A program made the translations under genes and the position numbers. The notes beneath the pieces were generated by a model. That model did no database searches. It was not told the DNA's origin and was given only the letters and a program-made list of their open reading frames with translations. From assembly GCA_002286715.1 (NCBI GenBank), contig NSJX01000001.1:2257898-2321897 (forward strand): DNA of 64,000 bases, in the 5' to 3' direction. The DNA is from Dentipellis sp. KUC8613 (taxonomy: Eukaryota > Basidiomycota > Agaricomycetes > Russulales > Hericiaceae). Shown in pieces: positions 23,391-34,063 of the stretch (its first letter is position 1; every line of letters starts with the position of its first letter).

Positions 23391-24975
23391 TGATGACTCA
23401 CACAAGATGTAGCACTACTCACACTGATCCTGGTTGGACTAGACGGCACACACGCACGCGCGTGCGCGCGGCGGTAAGTATGTATCTTACTATCACTATC
23501 TTGACACGCAAAACATGTACAATTCAACAACACCGGGTTCCAAGGAGAACCGCGGGCGCCAGGCGCGCGTCAGGCGTCAGGCGTCAGGGCTGCGCGAGAA
23601 GAAAGCCCTAGCCAGATGCCCCCATGCGCCGCAACGCCCGGCACGCCGGTAACTATTCTCGTCCGTTTAAGCTCGACTGAACGGAGATATCGTGGACCCG
23701 CATTCGGCTCTCATTCATCACTTGCGGCACGCAGGCCTCGTGAAGCCTGCCGCACGCGGCCGCGACAGCCCCCGCCACAGTGCCAATGCCTCCGCCCGAG
23801 ACTGCAAGGGGCACGCGCGAACGACAGCCTCGATTCCCCATTGACGTGGGCACTGGCAGCCCGGGCCCGTCCCCCTGCGGGCGTGCCGCGTGCCCCCGTG
23901 CCAGGGCCGACGTGGTTATTCCTCCGGCAAGCGCTGTGTCTATGGGCGGGTGCGCACATGCATCGCACCGGCGAGAGATCCTGCGCGTGCGCGCTCGTCG
24001 AATCGATACCGGCACTATGAGCACGGATGCAGATGCTGCTGCAGATGTAGGTGCAGATACGACGGGCGCGCGCGGTCGTGTTTGGTGTTTGGCGTTTGGC
24101 GTTTGTCGCCGGGTCGAGCTAGGCCAGCATGGGGCGCACGCGTAATTGCACACGTTCACGCCCATAGCTGGCTGGCCTTCCTTCCTTCCCGGCCAAAGCG
24201 TGCTTCTGTGCTTCGCGCCGGGCCCCCTGCGGATCCGCAACGCGCAACTATGCCCTTCGCGGGAGCCGAGCCTAGATCGGCAGCTCGGGGCGCGAGCAAG
24301 CTTTCGCCGGCGAGGCAAAGGAAGAAGATTGTGTGCAGATTGACGATGGACGACCTTGGAGCGAGGTGCTCGGTGCTAGCTGAGTGCTGAGTGCGGTATG
24401 CCCCATGGAGCTGATAGGTGTTCATGCACATGCGCGGCATGGACTGGCATCGTGGCTGCGGGTGCGGCGCCTGCAGAGGCAGGCAGTGTGGGTCCGCGGC
24501 CGCGCGATCCCAGAGCGACGTCAGCCTGATCAGAGCTGCGCCCTCCCAGCCTGAGCCCAGTCGGCGAAAAAAGGCGATATGGGTTCGAGAGCTCGTGAGC
24601 TCGGGCCTTACTCAGACATTTGGACGCATACGCCGGATGAGTCAAGGGCCCGTCTGGCTTCCGAAGTACTTACGCAGCGGGGTTGAGTGCTCAAAGGGCT
24701 TACGAAGCGGCGGTATATACGAGATATGAGCTTAGACATACGGTGGACGAGTGTTGGCAGTGCAGAAGACGTTCTTGTTGGCCCGGTCGCGGAGTTTCCT
24801 TTGCGGGGCGCGCCGGGGCCGGGCCGGGGGCGGGAGAAGCGAGGCCACTGCCGCAGCGCCAGGCTCCTGCATTGAACGACCGGCAGCACTGCTCGCAGAC
24901 AGACAGACAGACACCTATCACTCGCACTCGCACTTATCTCCCTATCAAGGCACGCAGCACACACACACACACACC
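23391..24975. other. Gene-poor intergenic region upstream of UBC7
   Basis: About 1.6 kb with no supported gene. It is GC-rich, so long open frames occur by chance on both strands. It has alternating CG/CA runs (about 23450-23475). The last 80 bp are a 5' leader with a GACA repeat and a CA repeat directly before the UBC7 start codon. Confidence 0.5.
24896..24975 (+). repeat. GACA and CA microsatellites in the UBC7 leader
   Basis: A short GACA run (about 24896-24913) and a perfect CA run (about 24957-24973) end right at the UBC7 ATG (24976). They probably lie in the transcribed leader and could vary in length. Confidence 0.7.
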
Positions 24976-26551
24976 ATGAACTCACGCGGTGCAGGCAGCT
25001 CGACCGCGCTCAGGCGGCTCATGACCGAGTACAAGCAGCTGACCTCCGGCGGTGCGCCCTCTACTCTGCTCTGCGTCTCCTGCCCGTGCGCGCACAGCTG
25101 AGCTCGAGCCCGTGCACCAGGCTCGCCCGATGGCATGTTCACGGCCGGTGAGCGCGGACGTGCTCTCTGCGTGTGCTGGTTCTGACCGACGATGACGCGG
25201 CGCGGTGCCCCGTGCTGCAGGACCTGTCTCCGAAGCCGACTTCTTCACCTGGGAGGCCCTCATCGTCGGGCCCAAGGACACGCCGTTCGTGAGTCGAGTC
25301 CCGTGCACCGTGCTTCTCTGCCCCACTCTGACCGAGCCCACATCCACATCCTCGCCGTCGCGCCGCCGCTGCTACCGCTGCTGCTGCTGCACAGGAAGGG
25401 GGCGTCTTTGCCGCCAAGCTGACCTTCGTGAGTGCCTTTTCGCGGATAGCGCCTGCACACACAGGCTGCACAGCCCACAGGCGGCAGGCGGCAGGCGTAT
25501 CTCGCACCATCTCTATCTCTATCGCTGACCCCGTGCGCGCGTGCGTGCGCCTATAGCCATCCGATTACCCACTATCTCCGTTCAAGATGAAATTTGACCC
25601 CCCGCTGTTTCACCCCAACAGTGCGTCATCTCTGCGCTGTGCTTGTGCTTCGCGTCCTTAATTAATTTGCGCCCTTCCCCCTCGCCCCTCGCGCTTCTCT
25701 TCTGTGCTGTGTTCTCTGCTTCCCGCGCTTGCGTCTTTGTTTCCGCTTCCGTGTCTGTTTTTGTCGCGCTCGCGGTGGCTGCTGATGCTGTTTTCGGCTT
25801 GCGACCTGTGACTGTGCGGGTGCGGGTGCATTGGTGCAGTATACCCGGACGGCAACGTGTGCATCTCGATCCTGCACACGCCCGGGGACGACCCGACGAT
25901 GTACGAGCAGGCGTCCGAGCGCTGGAGCCCCGTGCAGAGCGTCGAGAAGGTCATTCTGAGCGTCATCTCCATGCTCGCAGGTGCGCCCGGTTCTCCCTCC
26001 TTCCCTCCGGCGTCGTTCGAAGTCTGACTGCTCGCGCCTATCGGCCATCTACCGCCCCCCCGCTACCGACACATCCCACGACGCCACGACACATGCTGAT
26101 CGTGGCGCAGAGCCCAATCTCGAGAGCGGCGCCAACATCGACTGCTGCAAGCTCTATCGGGACAATAGACCCGTGCGTGCCTTTTCGCTTTCCCTATCCT
26201 CCCTCCTTCTTTCCCTTTCCTTCCTCTTCTCTTCTATTCTCTTCCCCATTCTGCCACTATGGGCCTCGCATCCGCATCGACTTCACACACACCGGCATTT
26301 CTCTGCATCCCCGCGCAGCAGTGCTATTCTCGCCGCCACCTTCCTCCTATTCCTGTCTGGTATCTGGTGTCTGGTGGATAATCAGCATCAGGCATCACGG
26401 ATCTCGCGCTTCGTATTGCCCATTTCGCCCTTCGCACCTCACCTTCACTGCATATCCAGTCGGCCGGACCGGAGTACTAATGGGCTTACGACCATAACAG
26501 GAATACGAGAGGATAGTGCGCGAGTCGATTAAGGAACAGCTGGGTTTGTAA
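24976..26551 (+). CDS. UBC7: Ubiquitin-conjugating enzyme E2, UBC7/UBE2G2 type
   Basis: E2 enzyme of ER-associated degradation in yeast (with Cue1, Hrd1 and Doa10); 173 residues. Eight exons: 24976-25051, 25121-25147, 25221-25288, 25395-25427, 25557-25620, 25840-25980, 26111-26172, 26501-26551. The protein reads [57 protein letters not shown], then [19 protein letters not shown] with the catalytic Cys and the long acidic loop. It continues [20 protein letters not shown] and [18 protein letters not shown], ending KEQLGL. The YPLSPFKM has Phe where most family members have Pro. Introns here are longer (up to about 330 nt) than elsewhere in the window. It is the G2 paralogue of the G1-type E2 at 10.5-11.6 kb. 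Confidence 0.93.
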
Positions 26552-26914
26552 GCGGCTGGGCTGGCGCGAGGCGGTGGTGGGATACGTAGGGGTGTGAAGA
26601 AGTGAAGTATCAGTAGGTGGGTTGGAACGAAAACGAGAAAGAGAACGAAAATGGGAAGAAGAAAGCAGAATATGGGATATGGGATACAGGACTCGGGATT
26701 CGGGAAGTATCCATGTTGGCGGTCAGTGGTTAGTGGTCACGATGCCACTCCCAATCCCAATCCCAATGTCAATTCAGCACCGACATCGAACGCCCGCCCA
26801 TTCACCCATCTACCCATTCAATCATTCATTCATTTCCGACTCCCCGCCGCACGCGCCTACGCCCACGTCTACTCGCACCTCGCTTCGTATTTGTATTGCC
26901 CCTCTCATCTGCAT

Positions 26915-26966
26915 CGTCATCTACATCTGCATCTGCATCTGCATCTCCCATCTGCATCTTGTGCGC
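26915..26966. repeat. CATCTG hexanucleotide microsatellite
   Basis: Imperfect tandem CATCTG/CATCTA/CATCGT units, at least seven in a row. The same unit recurs inside an intron of the METTL14-like gene at about 43366-43408. Confidence 0.7.
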
Positions 26967-28137
26967 CTCCCGCCTCCTGCCTCCTCGCGCCAATGGTCAT
27001 GGTCGTGGCCGTGGTCGTGGCCAATCGCAATGGCTCAGCGTTTCCGAGAATGTGCATCTTCGCTGCGGGATCCACCGCACGTCGACGTCACCTGATCAAT
27101 CAATCTGTACTCAGCGTCCAGCGTCCAGCGCACTGCCCTGTGAGTCTCGTATCCGACGACCCTCCGAATCCGAATCCGACGGTCGCTGCCCATCCCGATG
27201 GCAAGTACTTAGCGCAAGCCAGCTGCAGCCAGCGCTGGCGTCAATTGTGCAGCATTTGCGTCAGCCAGTCAGGCACGATCGCTGCCTGCCCGCTTTGCGC
27301 TGTCGTCATCTGCCCGATACTCCGTCCGCCCACGCGAGCGCGGTTGCCGGTTGCCGGTTGCCGGTATGTCAGGCTGTCAAGCCTGCTCTCGGTCTTGGGT
27401 CTTGGTCTTGGTCTTAGGTCGTGGATTACTGTAGATAGTTACTAGTGCGCGGTCTCGCGACGTCGTGGGTCGCGGGCTGGCGGACCAGTCCGGCTGTCTG
27501 TCCAGTCCAGGGCACCAGGGCGGCAGGACGCGGACTCCGGATCGAAAGCATTCATTCAAAAAGGCGCAATCGCCCGGTGTCCGGATGTCGGAATTGCGAT
27601 TGCGAGCTCGTGTCCATATACACACGCCGTGGTCGTGATGATGTTGCGCAGCGGTATGACATGAGTCATGACGACGTGTGTGCGGGTTCGGGTTCGGGTG
27701 TAGCCGAGGCGAGCGAGGGGTCGAGCCGCAGCTGGGTGACCGAGATGTGGGACTGGGACGGGCGTGGTTGTGGTCAGTCGGGATGAGATGTCATGGTGAC
27801 TTACCGGCTAGTGGAAAGTGGAGAGTTGAAAGAGTCGCGTCGAGTCAGATACGAGCAAGCAAAGCAAGGGAGAGCAGGAACGAAAGATTAACCAAAATCA
27901 CCAACAAGAACTACAATAACTGGCCGCCTTCGATATTCCCTACACCCATCCGAGCCCTTCATTTCATTCCTCCCCATCCCCCGCCCAAATCCAAGCCCAA
28001 GCCCATTCCGCGCCCCATCCCCCTCCCCTCATCCCCCCCACGCGCAACCCCGACGACAGCGAAAGCGACATTAGGATCTACTATCCGGTATCCGGTATCC
28101 GATATCTGAATCATTAGCTAACAGAACAGACTAGGTG

Positions 28138-28224
28138 AGAGTGATGATGGTGATGGTGATGATGGTGAGATGCAGAGGGAGAGATAGAGATAGAGGAGAT
28201 AGAGATAGAGGTAGAGGTAGAGAG
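28138..28224. repeat. Purine-rich GATGGT / GAGATA simple repeat
   Basis: A block of GATGGT units is followed by GAGATA/GAGGTA units, a nearly pure purine/T run on the plus strand. It lies downstream of the ALO1 stop codon and may be in its 3' flank. Confidence 0.7.
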
Positions 28225-28461
28225 CAATAGCAGAGTACAAGGTATTGCGGTATAGAGACGAGATATGGGACGTGAGCGTATGGTACGGAGTGTATAAGTT
28301 AGGGTACCCAGACACAAGCACAAGCACAAGCACAGAGAAGCAAGATGAAAACGAAGAATATATGAGCCGGCGGAGGGGGTGGGCAGAACGACGTCGACGC
28401 AGGATGGAAGGAGTCCAGTCCCCACCCGCATCCCACACGCACCTCCTCACGAGACTACAGC

Positions 28462-30222
28462 TCACGGCCGCGCCTTGAACACGCGCTCGTCGAACTGCGC
28501 GCCCTCGCGCCCGAAGATATGGCGCTCGACGTACTCGTTGCGGAACATGCCCTGGGGGTCGACGTCCTCGAGCAGCCGGCGGAAGTCGTCGAAGCGCGGG
28601 TACAGCGCGCGCAGCGTCTCGGGGCGGAGGTGGTGCGCCTTGGCCCAGTGCGGGCGGCCGCCGTGCTGGATGAGGATCGCCTCGAAGCGGCGGAAGAGCT
28701 CGCGGTAGGGCACGTTGAACCCGTACGGCCTGCGGATAGCCATCAGTACGGGATAGAGAATGAGTGGGGACGGCAGAGGGGGACGCACTTGTACTGCATG
28801 ATGCCGATCCAGCACATGCGCTGGCCGTAGCTGGGGCTGAGCCAGACGTCGTCCGCCTCGGAGAAGCGGACCTCGAGCGGGCAGTGCGGGCGGAGGCCGG
28901 CGGGGTCCGCGAACTCGCGCTCGAACCAGTCGCGCAGCGCGCGGAGGCACGCCTGCGCGTTCTCGTACGGGAGCGCCCACTCGGTCGTGTGGTGGCGATA
29001 CTGCGCAGATACCGACGTCAGCTTCGACGCCAGAGTCAAGGGGCGAGGGACAAGGGGGGATGGGGAAGGGACGAGGGGCAGTCCATAGTGGGACAGAAGA
29101 CAGAAGCAGACACGGACCTTGCAATCGAGATTGAAGATCTCGAGGCTGTCGTCGACGGCGACGGTGGTGTCGCGGACGAGCCAGGAGGTGAAGCGGCCGA
29201 TGAAGAGGTTGAGCGCGGGGACGAAGCGGCCGAGGAGGATGAGGATCTGGACGACGTGGTAGCCGACGAGCGAGTGCCAGAGCCAGCTCGCGACGCGGCG
29301 CTTCGGCTGGATCGACGCCATACCCATGCCGTCAGCAAAGTGCGGCGTTACGGCAGCACGCGCGCAAGCAGAGACGCACCTCGTTCGTCTTGGACATGGC
29401 GCTGACGCGCATGTCGCGGGCCTGCGGCCACCACCAGAGTCGCACGTACTCGGCGGAGCGCACGACGTCGTCGAGGCGGTCGACGACGGCGTCAAAGGCG
29501 AAGGTCTGCTGGACCTCGCGCAGGCGGAAGGCGGGCACGACCTCGAGCTGGATGTCGAGGATGAGGCCGGTGGCGCCGAGGCCGCAGAGGGAGGCGAAGA
29601 AGAGGTCGGGGAGGGAGTCGCGGGAGCAGCGGACGACGGAGCCGTCTGCCTGGAGGATGCGGAGGGCCTGAACGTGGGTGGAGAGGACCTTGTGTGCGAT
29701 GCCGGTGCCGTGTGTTGCGGTGGTGACCATGCCTGCGAGGGTCTGGTCTGAGATGGAGCCGAGGTTGATCATGGCGAGGCCGGCGGCGTCGAGGGCGTTG
29801 TGGAGCGCATGGAGCTTGATGCCGCCCTGCGCGATGGCAAAGCGCTTGTCGGCGTTGACCTGTATCGCATCGGAGGTGAGTGTGCTGTGCCTGTATCGAT
29901 AAGATAACGCGTTCCGCACCTCGATCACGCCGTCGAGCTTGCCCATCCGCACCATGTATCCCGTCGTGCACCCGAGGTCGCTCGGCGAGTGTCCCACCCC
30001 CACCGCACGCACCGTCTTGCCCTCCCGTCGCGCGAGCTCCACGATCAGCGCACACTGCGCCTCCGTCTCGGGCTCAAACACGCTCAGCGGCGTGCAGCGG
30101 AACGTACGTCCCCAGTTCTCGAATGCCGCGCCGCGCGCATCGGGAGGGACGGTGACGGGGCGCAGGAGCGCGTAGAGGTCGGCTGTAGATAGGTCGGCGG
30201 GGCGGGGGGTCGAGAGAGGCAT
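28462..30222 (-). CDS. ALO1: D-arabinono-1,4-lactone oxidase
   Basis: Flavoenzyme of the VAO family that makes D-erythroascorbic acid, the fungal vitamin C analogue, at the mitochondrial outer membrane; 483 residues. Exons: 30222-29920, 29859-29380, 29306-29118, 29000-28789, 28729-28462. The FAD-binding part has VRAVGVGHSPSDLGCTTGYM, whose GHS His is the usual site of covalent flavin in this family. It continues with LGSISDQTLAGMVTTATHGT and CGLGATGLILDIQLEV. The substrate domain has RLWWWPQARDMRV, a hydrophobic stretch SLVGYHVVQILILLGRFVPA, and the family motif HWAKAHH near the end (GGRPHWAKAHHLRPE). Length is slightly under the yeast enzyme (526). The fourth exon ends in phase 2 with a GTGCGT donor. 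Confidence 0.95.
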
Positions 30223-30658
30223 GGGCAGGCTGCGCGGTGGGGACTGTGAGCAGGCGGGGGGACGGTACGCGCTTTATAGAAAACGGGCGGGAGGAGGGTG
30301 ATGCTGAGAAACCGATCGATTTGTGAGTCTGAGTCTGAGACGCTGGCGACCGCTTGGATCGTTTCGTTCGTTTCGTTTCGTTTCGTTTCATTTGGGCAGG
30401 CTCTCCGGATCGTTTTCCGTCTGCGAGCGTTGGCCTCCTCGACCACTCGGCCGTCCCCGCCCATCTAATCTGGAAACAGCCGGTCTGCGCTCTGCGTCAA
30501 CCCTTTCCCTCGCCCCGAGCCCGGCCACCAGGCCCACTTCGGAATCGATAAGCATTTCATATTCAAAGCCCTACTCCATCCCGACGGCACACACCGACAA
30601 CGCCTCCTAACCCAGATCTCACACCGACCCAACCCCGGCGATCCCCGCCTCGGTCTCT
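30223..30658. promoter_or_regulatory. ALO1 upstream region with TTTCG repeat
   Basis: 436 bp between the ALO1 start and the stop of the upstream Hsp70-like gene. It has a pentameric TTTCG repeat at 30361-30390 and no gene. It should contain the ALO1 promoter. Confidence 0.5.
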
Positions 30659-33600
30659 TCATGCCAGAAAATCAAACACCACCCGGCCCCACTCCTGTCC
30701 CTCGTTCAGCAGCACCCCTCGGACCTCCGCGCTGTCCAGCTCCAGTCCCAGCTCAAAGTCTGTCGCCATGTCAGCCAACGCTGCTCACAGCCCACGCGAG
30801 CAGAATCACCCACCCGTGTAGAACCCGTTCGCCGTCGGCATGCTCGCGTTCTCCTGGAACGACGGCAGCGTCCCAAGGTCGACCGTCCACTTGCACAGCT
30901 CCATCGTCTCGCCCTGTGTGCATGCGCGCGCGCGTGCGTGAGCCCGGTCCCACGCCCGCGCAGAGTGAACCGAATACCCACCTCGTCCGTGTACCGCATA
31001 ATCTTATCGCTTTCGGACGTGTACAGCGTCGCGACGAAGATGCGGTCTAAATCAGGCATCAGCGTCTCACCCGCCCGCACCGGACGCAGCCCAACGCACC
31101 TTGGCTCGATTGGGAGAACTTGCTGTGCGCCCCGAGCCCGCGTCCATCCATCCCCATCAGTCAGACAACATGGCAACCAGACATCCCTGTAGGCATTACG
31201 GCACGCACCAGAACTTGGTCCTCATCTTCTGCCTGCATGCATGCCCCACGTCAGCGTCAGCACTCGCACCCGCGTTCCCGGGCGCACGGCCGCGGAACTG
31301 ATCACGCACCCCTTGCGCAAAATCGCGCCCTTGGCCACCAGATACTGCAGCCTGCCGGCCGGCCAGAATTAGCACGCACACCGTGACGTCCAGAGCCCAG
31401 CACGCCCCCGGGCCCGCGCGTACCTGTTTTCGCAGATGGGCACGCCGGCGTTGTTCGTCGTGATGTACGCCGGCCGCTTCATCAGGTCCTCCTGCTCCGC
31501 CGGGAGCTTCACCTGGCAAACGACGCGCCGTTTTCAGCTCGCGAGCGCCGGGCTGGGATAGGACGGGGAACATGCCTTCATGATGTACGACCGCGGCGCG
31601 ACCACGGACGAAACGAGGGGCCGTCGCGCGAGCCCGTACTGCGCGGCGCCTCGCGCGGTGGCCGTGTCCGCGTCAGACGGCCGTGCGATGACCTTGATGC
31701 GCGCGCCGAATTGCTCCTGCGGGGCACCGTAGCGCCATGCGTGCTAGCGGGTAAGCAGCGTCCTCCGCGTCCGAGGTGACGACATGCACCACGCACCTCG
31801 ACGCGCTTGTACAGGTACTCGCTCCCCGAGAAGCCTCCCACGAGAAGAAGCGCATCTATGCGCTGATCGATCTTCGCCATCTGGCCTTCGATCAACTCGA
31901 GTACCTGTGACAAACACAATGCGCATGCTCAATATGGGCGCGCGCCCGCCTGCGTGGGGGTGGGAGGGCGCATGCATGCGTACTTGGTTCACGACCGGGT
32001 CGAACACCTCCCGCCGGAGCAGGTTCCCCGGGATGGACAGCTCGCCGTTGATCAGCCCCACGCTCGCGTCGTCCGGGTCCTCGACATTGAAACAAGTGAA
32101 GTTGAACATGTTCTCTGCGTAACGCAAGCCTCTCAGCTCTCGGCCCCTGCCGCCGCCCCCGTTCGCACGCACCGTCGTCGCTCTCGCCCATGTACGCCAG
32201 CTTGTCTGTTTCGCTGAACGACTGTCGCAGGGCCGTGAGACAGCTGTCTTCGCACATCATACAAGCTTCGGACGGCACTCACATGCATGAAGTACGCCAG
32301 GCTCGCGGCGTCGAGGTGCGCGGGGTGCTCCGCGAGCAGCGTGCGCACGAGCTCGCGGAAGCGCAGGTCGAGGAACAGCGACCCGCAGTTCGCGCCCGAG
32401 CGTGCGCTCATCTCCGCGATCTCGAGATTCGCCATCTGCCCGATGATCTTGTACACCGCGAGGTCCTGCGGCGAAGCTGTCAGCGCGCACGTTTACGGGG
32501 CCACAGACGACGGAAGAGCTAGGGCGTACGACAGTGCCTCCGCCCGCGTCGCAGATCATGAACGTCTGGCTCGGTTTGAGCTTGTGCAGGTCCGTCAGGT
32601 GGGCGCAGTGCACCGCGGCGGCCTCGGGCTCTCTGCGGGGGCGCGCGCGCGTGCGTGTCAGCGAGCCACGCAGGGAGCGAACAGTCGCATACGTACGTGA
32701 TGATTCGCAGCCGCTCGCGCCAGGCGTGGTCACCCGCGCGCGACGAGTGCACGAGCCCGGCGTTAATGGCGGCCTCGCGCATCAGATCGCAGCCCTTGGC
32801 GTCCCAGGCGGCGGGCACCGTCAGCCACACGTCCGCGGAGTCTGCAGCGATCAGTGCGCAACGGGCAAGGGGCGACGGGGCGGGCGGTTAGCATCTGGTG
32901 GCGGTTACGACACGCTCGGGGCGCGGACGCACCGAGATCCGCGACGGCGCCGATTTCGCGCGTGATCTGCTCCTTTGCGTACTCCCAGAGGCAGTACAGG
33001 AAGTCGACGATGACATCGAGCGGGCGTTTGCCCGGCTGCACGTGCGCGGCGGATGAGTGCGCGCATGGAAGGCCGCCGGAACAGCGATGCAGGACGTACC
33101 GGGAGGCGCGGCAGGCGCGGATCGACCGCGCTCTCGTCGCGCAGCGCGTGCGGCTCCAGGAAGAGCTTGAACCTGCGGGGCGGACACGGATACAGCGCGT
33201 GAGTGCAGGCTCACGCGAGGGAAATGTGGCGCAGCGCGCGTGCCTGGCACAGTCTGGGATGTACTCACCACTCGCATTTCGTGCAGTTCGGCATGGGGCT
33301 CGCGTTCTTGGCCTCGAGGCCCCACGCCATGACCTGGCCCTGCTCGTCGTAGAGCAGGCACGTCGGTACCTTGCGGAACGTCTCGAGCGAGCCAGGCCAA
33401 TGCAGGATCTGCTGCACCTTCCCCGCGGCGATGCGCGAGGAGCCGTACGCCTGTGCGCCGGGGGTGACGTGAATACGGGATGCCGGCACGACGCAAATGA
33501 AAGGCGAGGAAACGATAACAGAAACGGGGTGCGACTCACGACGCCAGAGAAGGTGGTACCTAGTGGCGCAGATGCAGATGCAATCAGCGTCCGAACAGCT

Positions 33601-34063
33601 GTTGGTGATGTGGGAGCCGGGCGAGCGCAGACGCACCAAAGTCGATCGACACGGACATCTTGCCCTCGTCCGTGAGCGGCGGCGCGAAGCTCTGGCCGGG
33701 CGCGGCCGCGGTCGTGACCGAGTGCGGGCCGTACTGCTGCGGGAGGAATGCGGGGCTCGAGGTCGCGTACGTCGCGTTCGGGCGCAGGAGCGGCTCGTTG
33801 AACGCGGGCGCGGGCGCGGCGAGGTTGTACGACGACGACTGGAACTGCTGCTGCGGGGGTGGCGAGTGCGAGCCGTAGGACTGCGGGGGCGGGGGCGTGC
33901 GGTGGTCATTCAGAGTTGCCGGGGGCGGCGAGGGTATCGTAGACTGTGGGAAGTACGGGTTGGGGTGCGCGACGGGCTGGACGTTGACGGGGTATGGGCT
34001 GAGGGGGGCCTCGGCGCTGTTGCGGTCGGCCTCGGGGGTCCTGGAAGAGCCGCAGCAGGACAT
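30659..34063 (-). CDS. Hsp70-like ATPase, HSPA12-type fungal family
   Basis: Actin/Hsp70-fold ATPase resembling HSPA12 proteins, which are expanded in basidiomycetes; the role is unknown. About 15 short exons; the start codon is 34063-34061 and the stop 30661-30659. The first ~145 residues are a Pro/Gln/Ser/Tyr-rich, probably disordered leader starting MSCCGSSRTPEADRN. ATPase motifs follow: phosphate-1 VSIDFGTTFSGV, split by introns and including a 20-nt exon at 33559-33540; phosphate-2 FMICDAGGGTVDLAVYKI; and the adenosine motif RIDALLLVGGFSGSEYLYKR. There is no classical Hsp70 substrate domain with EEVD; instead the C-terminus is a short beta-rich region ending EWGRVVFDFLA. Exact exon borders in the middle are less certain than the motif order. 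Confidence 0.82.

Larger units (their letters stand above)
26552..28461. other. Repeat-rich intergenic region between convergent UBC7 and ALO1
   Basis: 1.9 kb without a supported gene. It is full of simple repeats: GGGATATGGGATACAGG-like words (26671-26710), CATCTG hexamers (26915-26966), GAATCC words (about 27161-27182), TATCCGG words (28081-28112), a GAT/GAG purine tract (28138-28224) and CAAGCA repeats (28313-28336). Confidence 0.55.

Noticed and set aside
23653..24318. 221-residue minus-strand frame upstream of UBC7
   Set aside because: Composition is typical of random GC-rich sequence, with no motif, no splice logic and an overlapping frame of similar length on the other strand.
28138..28336. 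CRISPR-like or telomere-like repeat array
   Set aside because: Units are simple GAT/GAG and CAAGCA microsatellites without spacers of constant length, and they are not TTAGGG.
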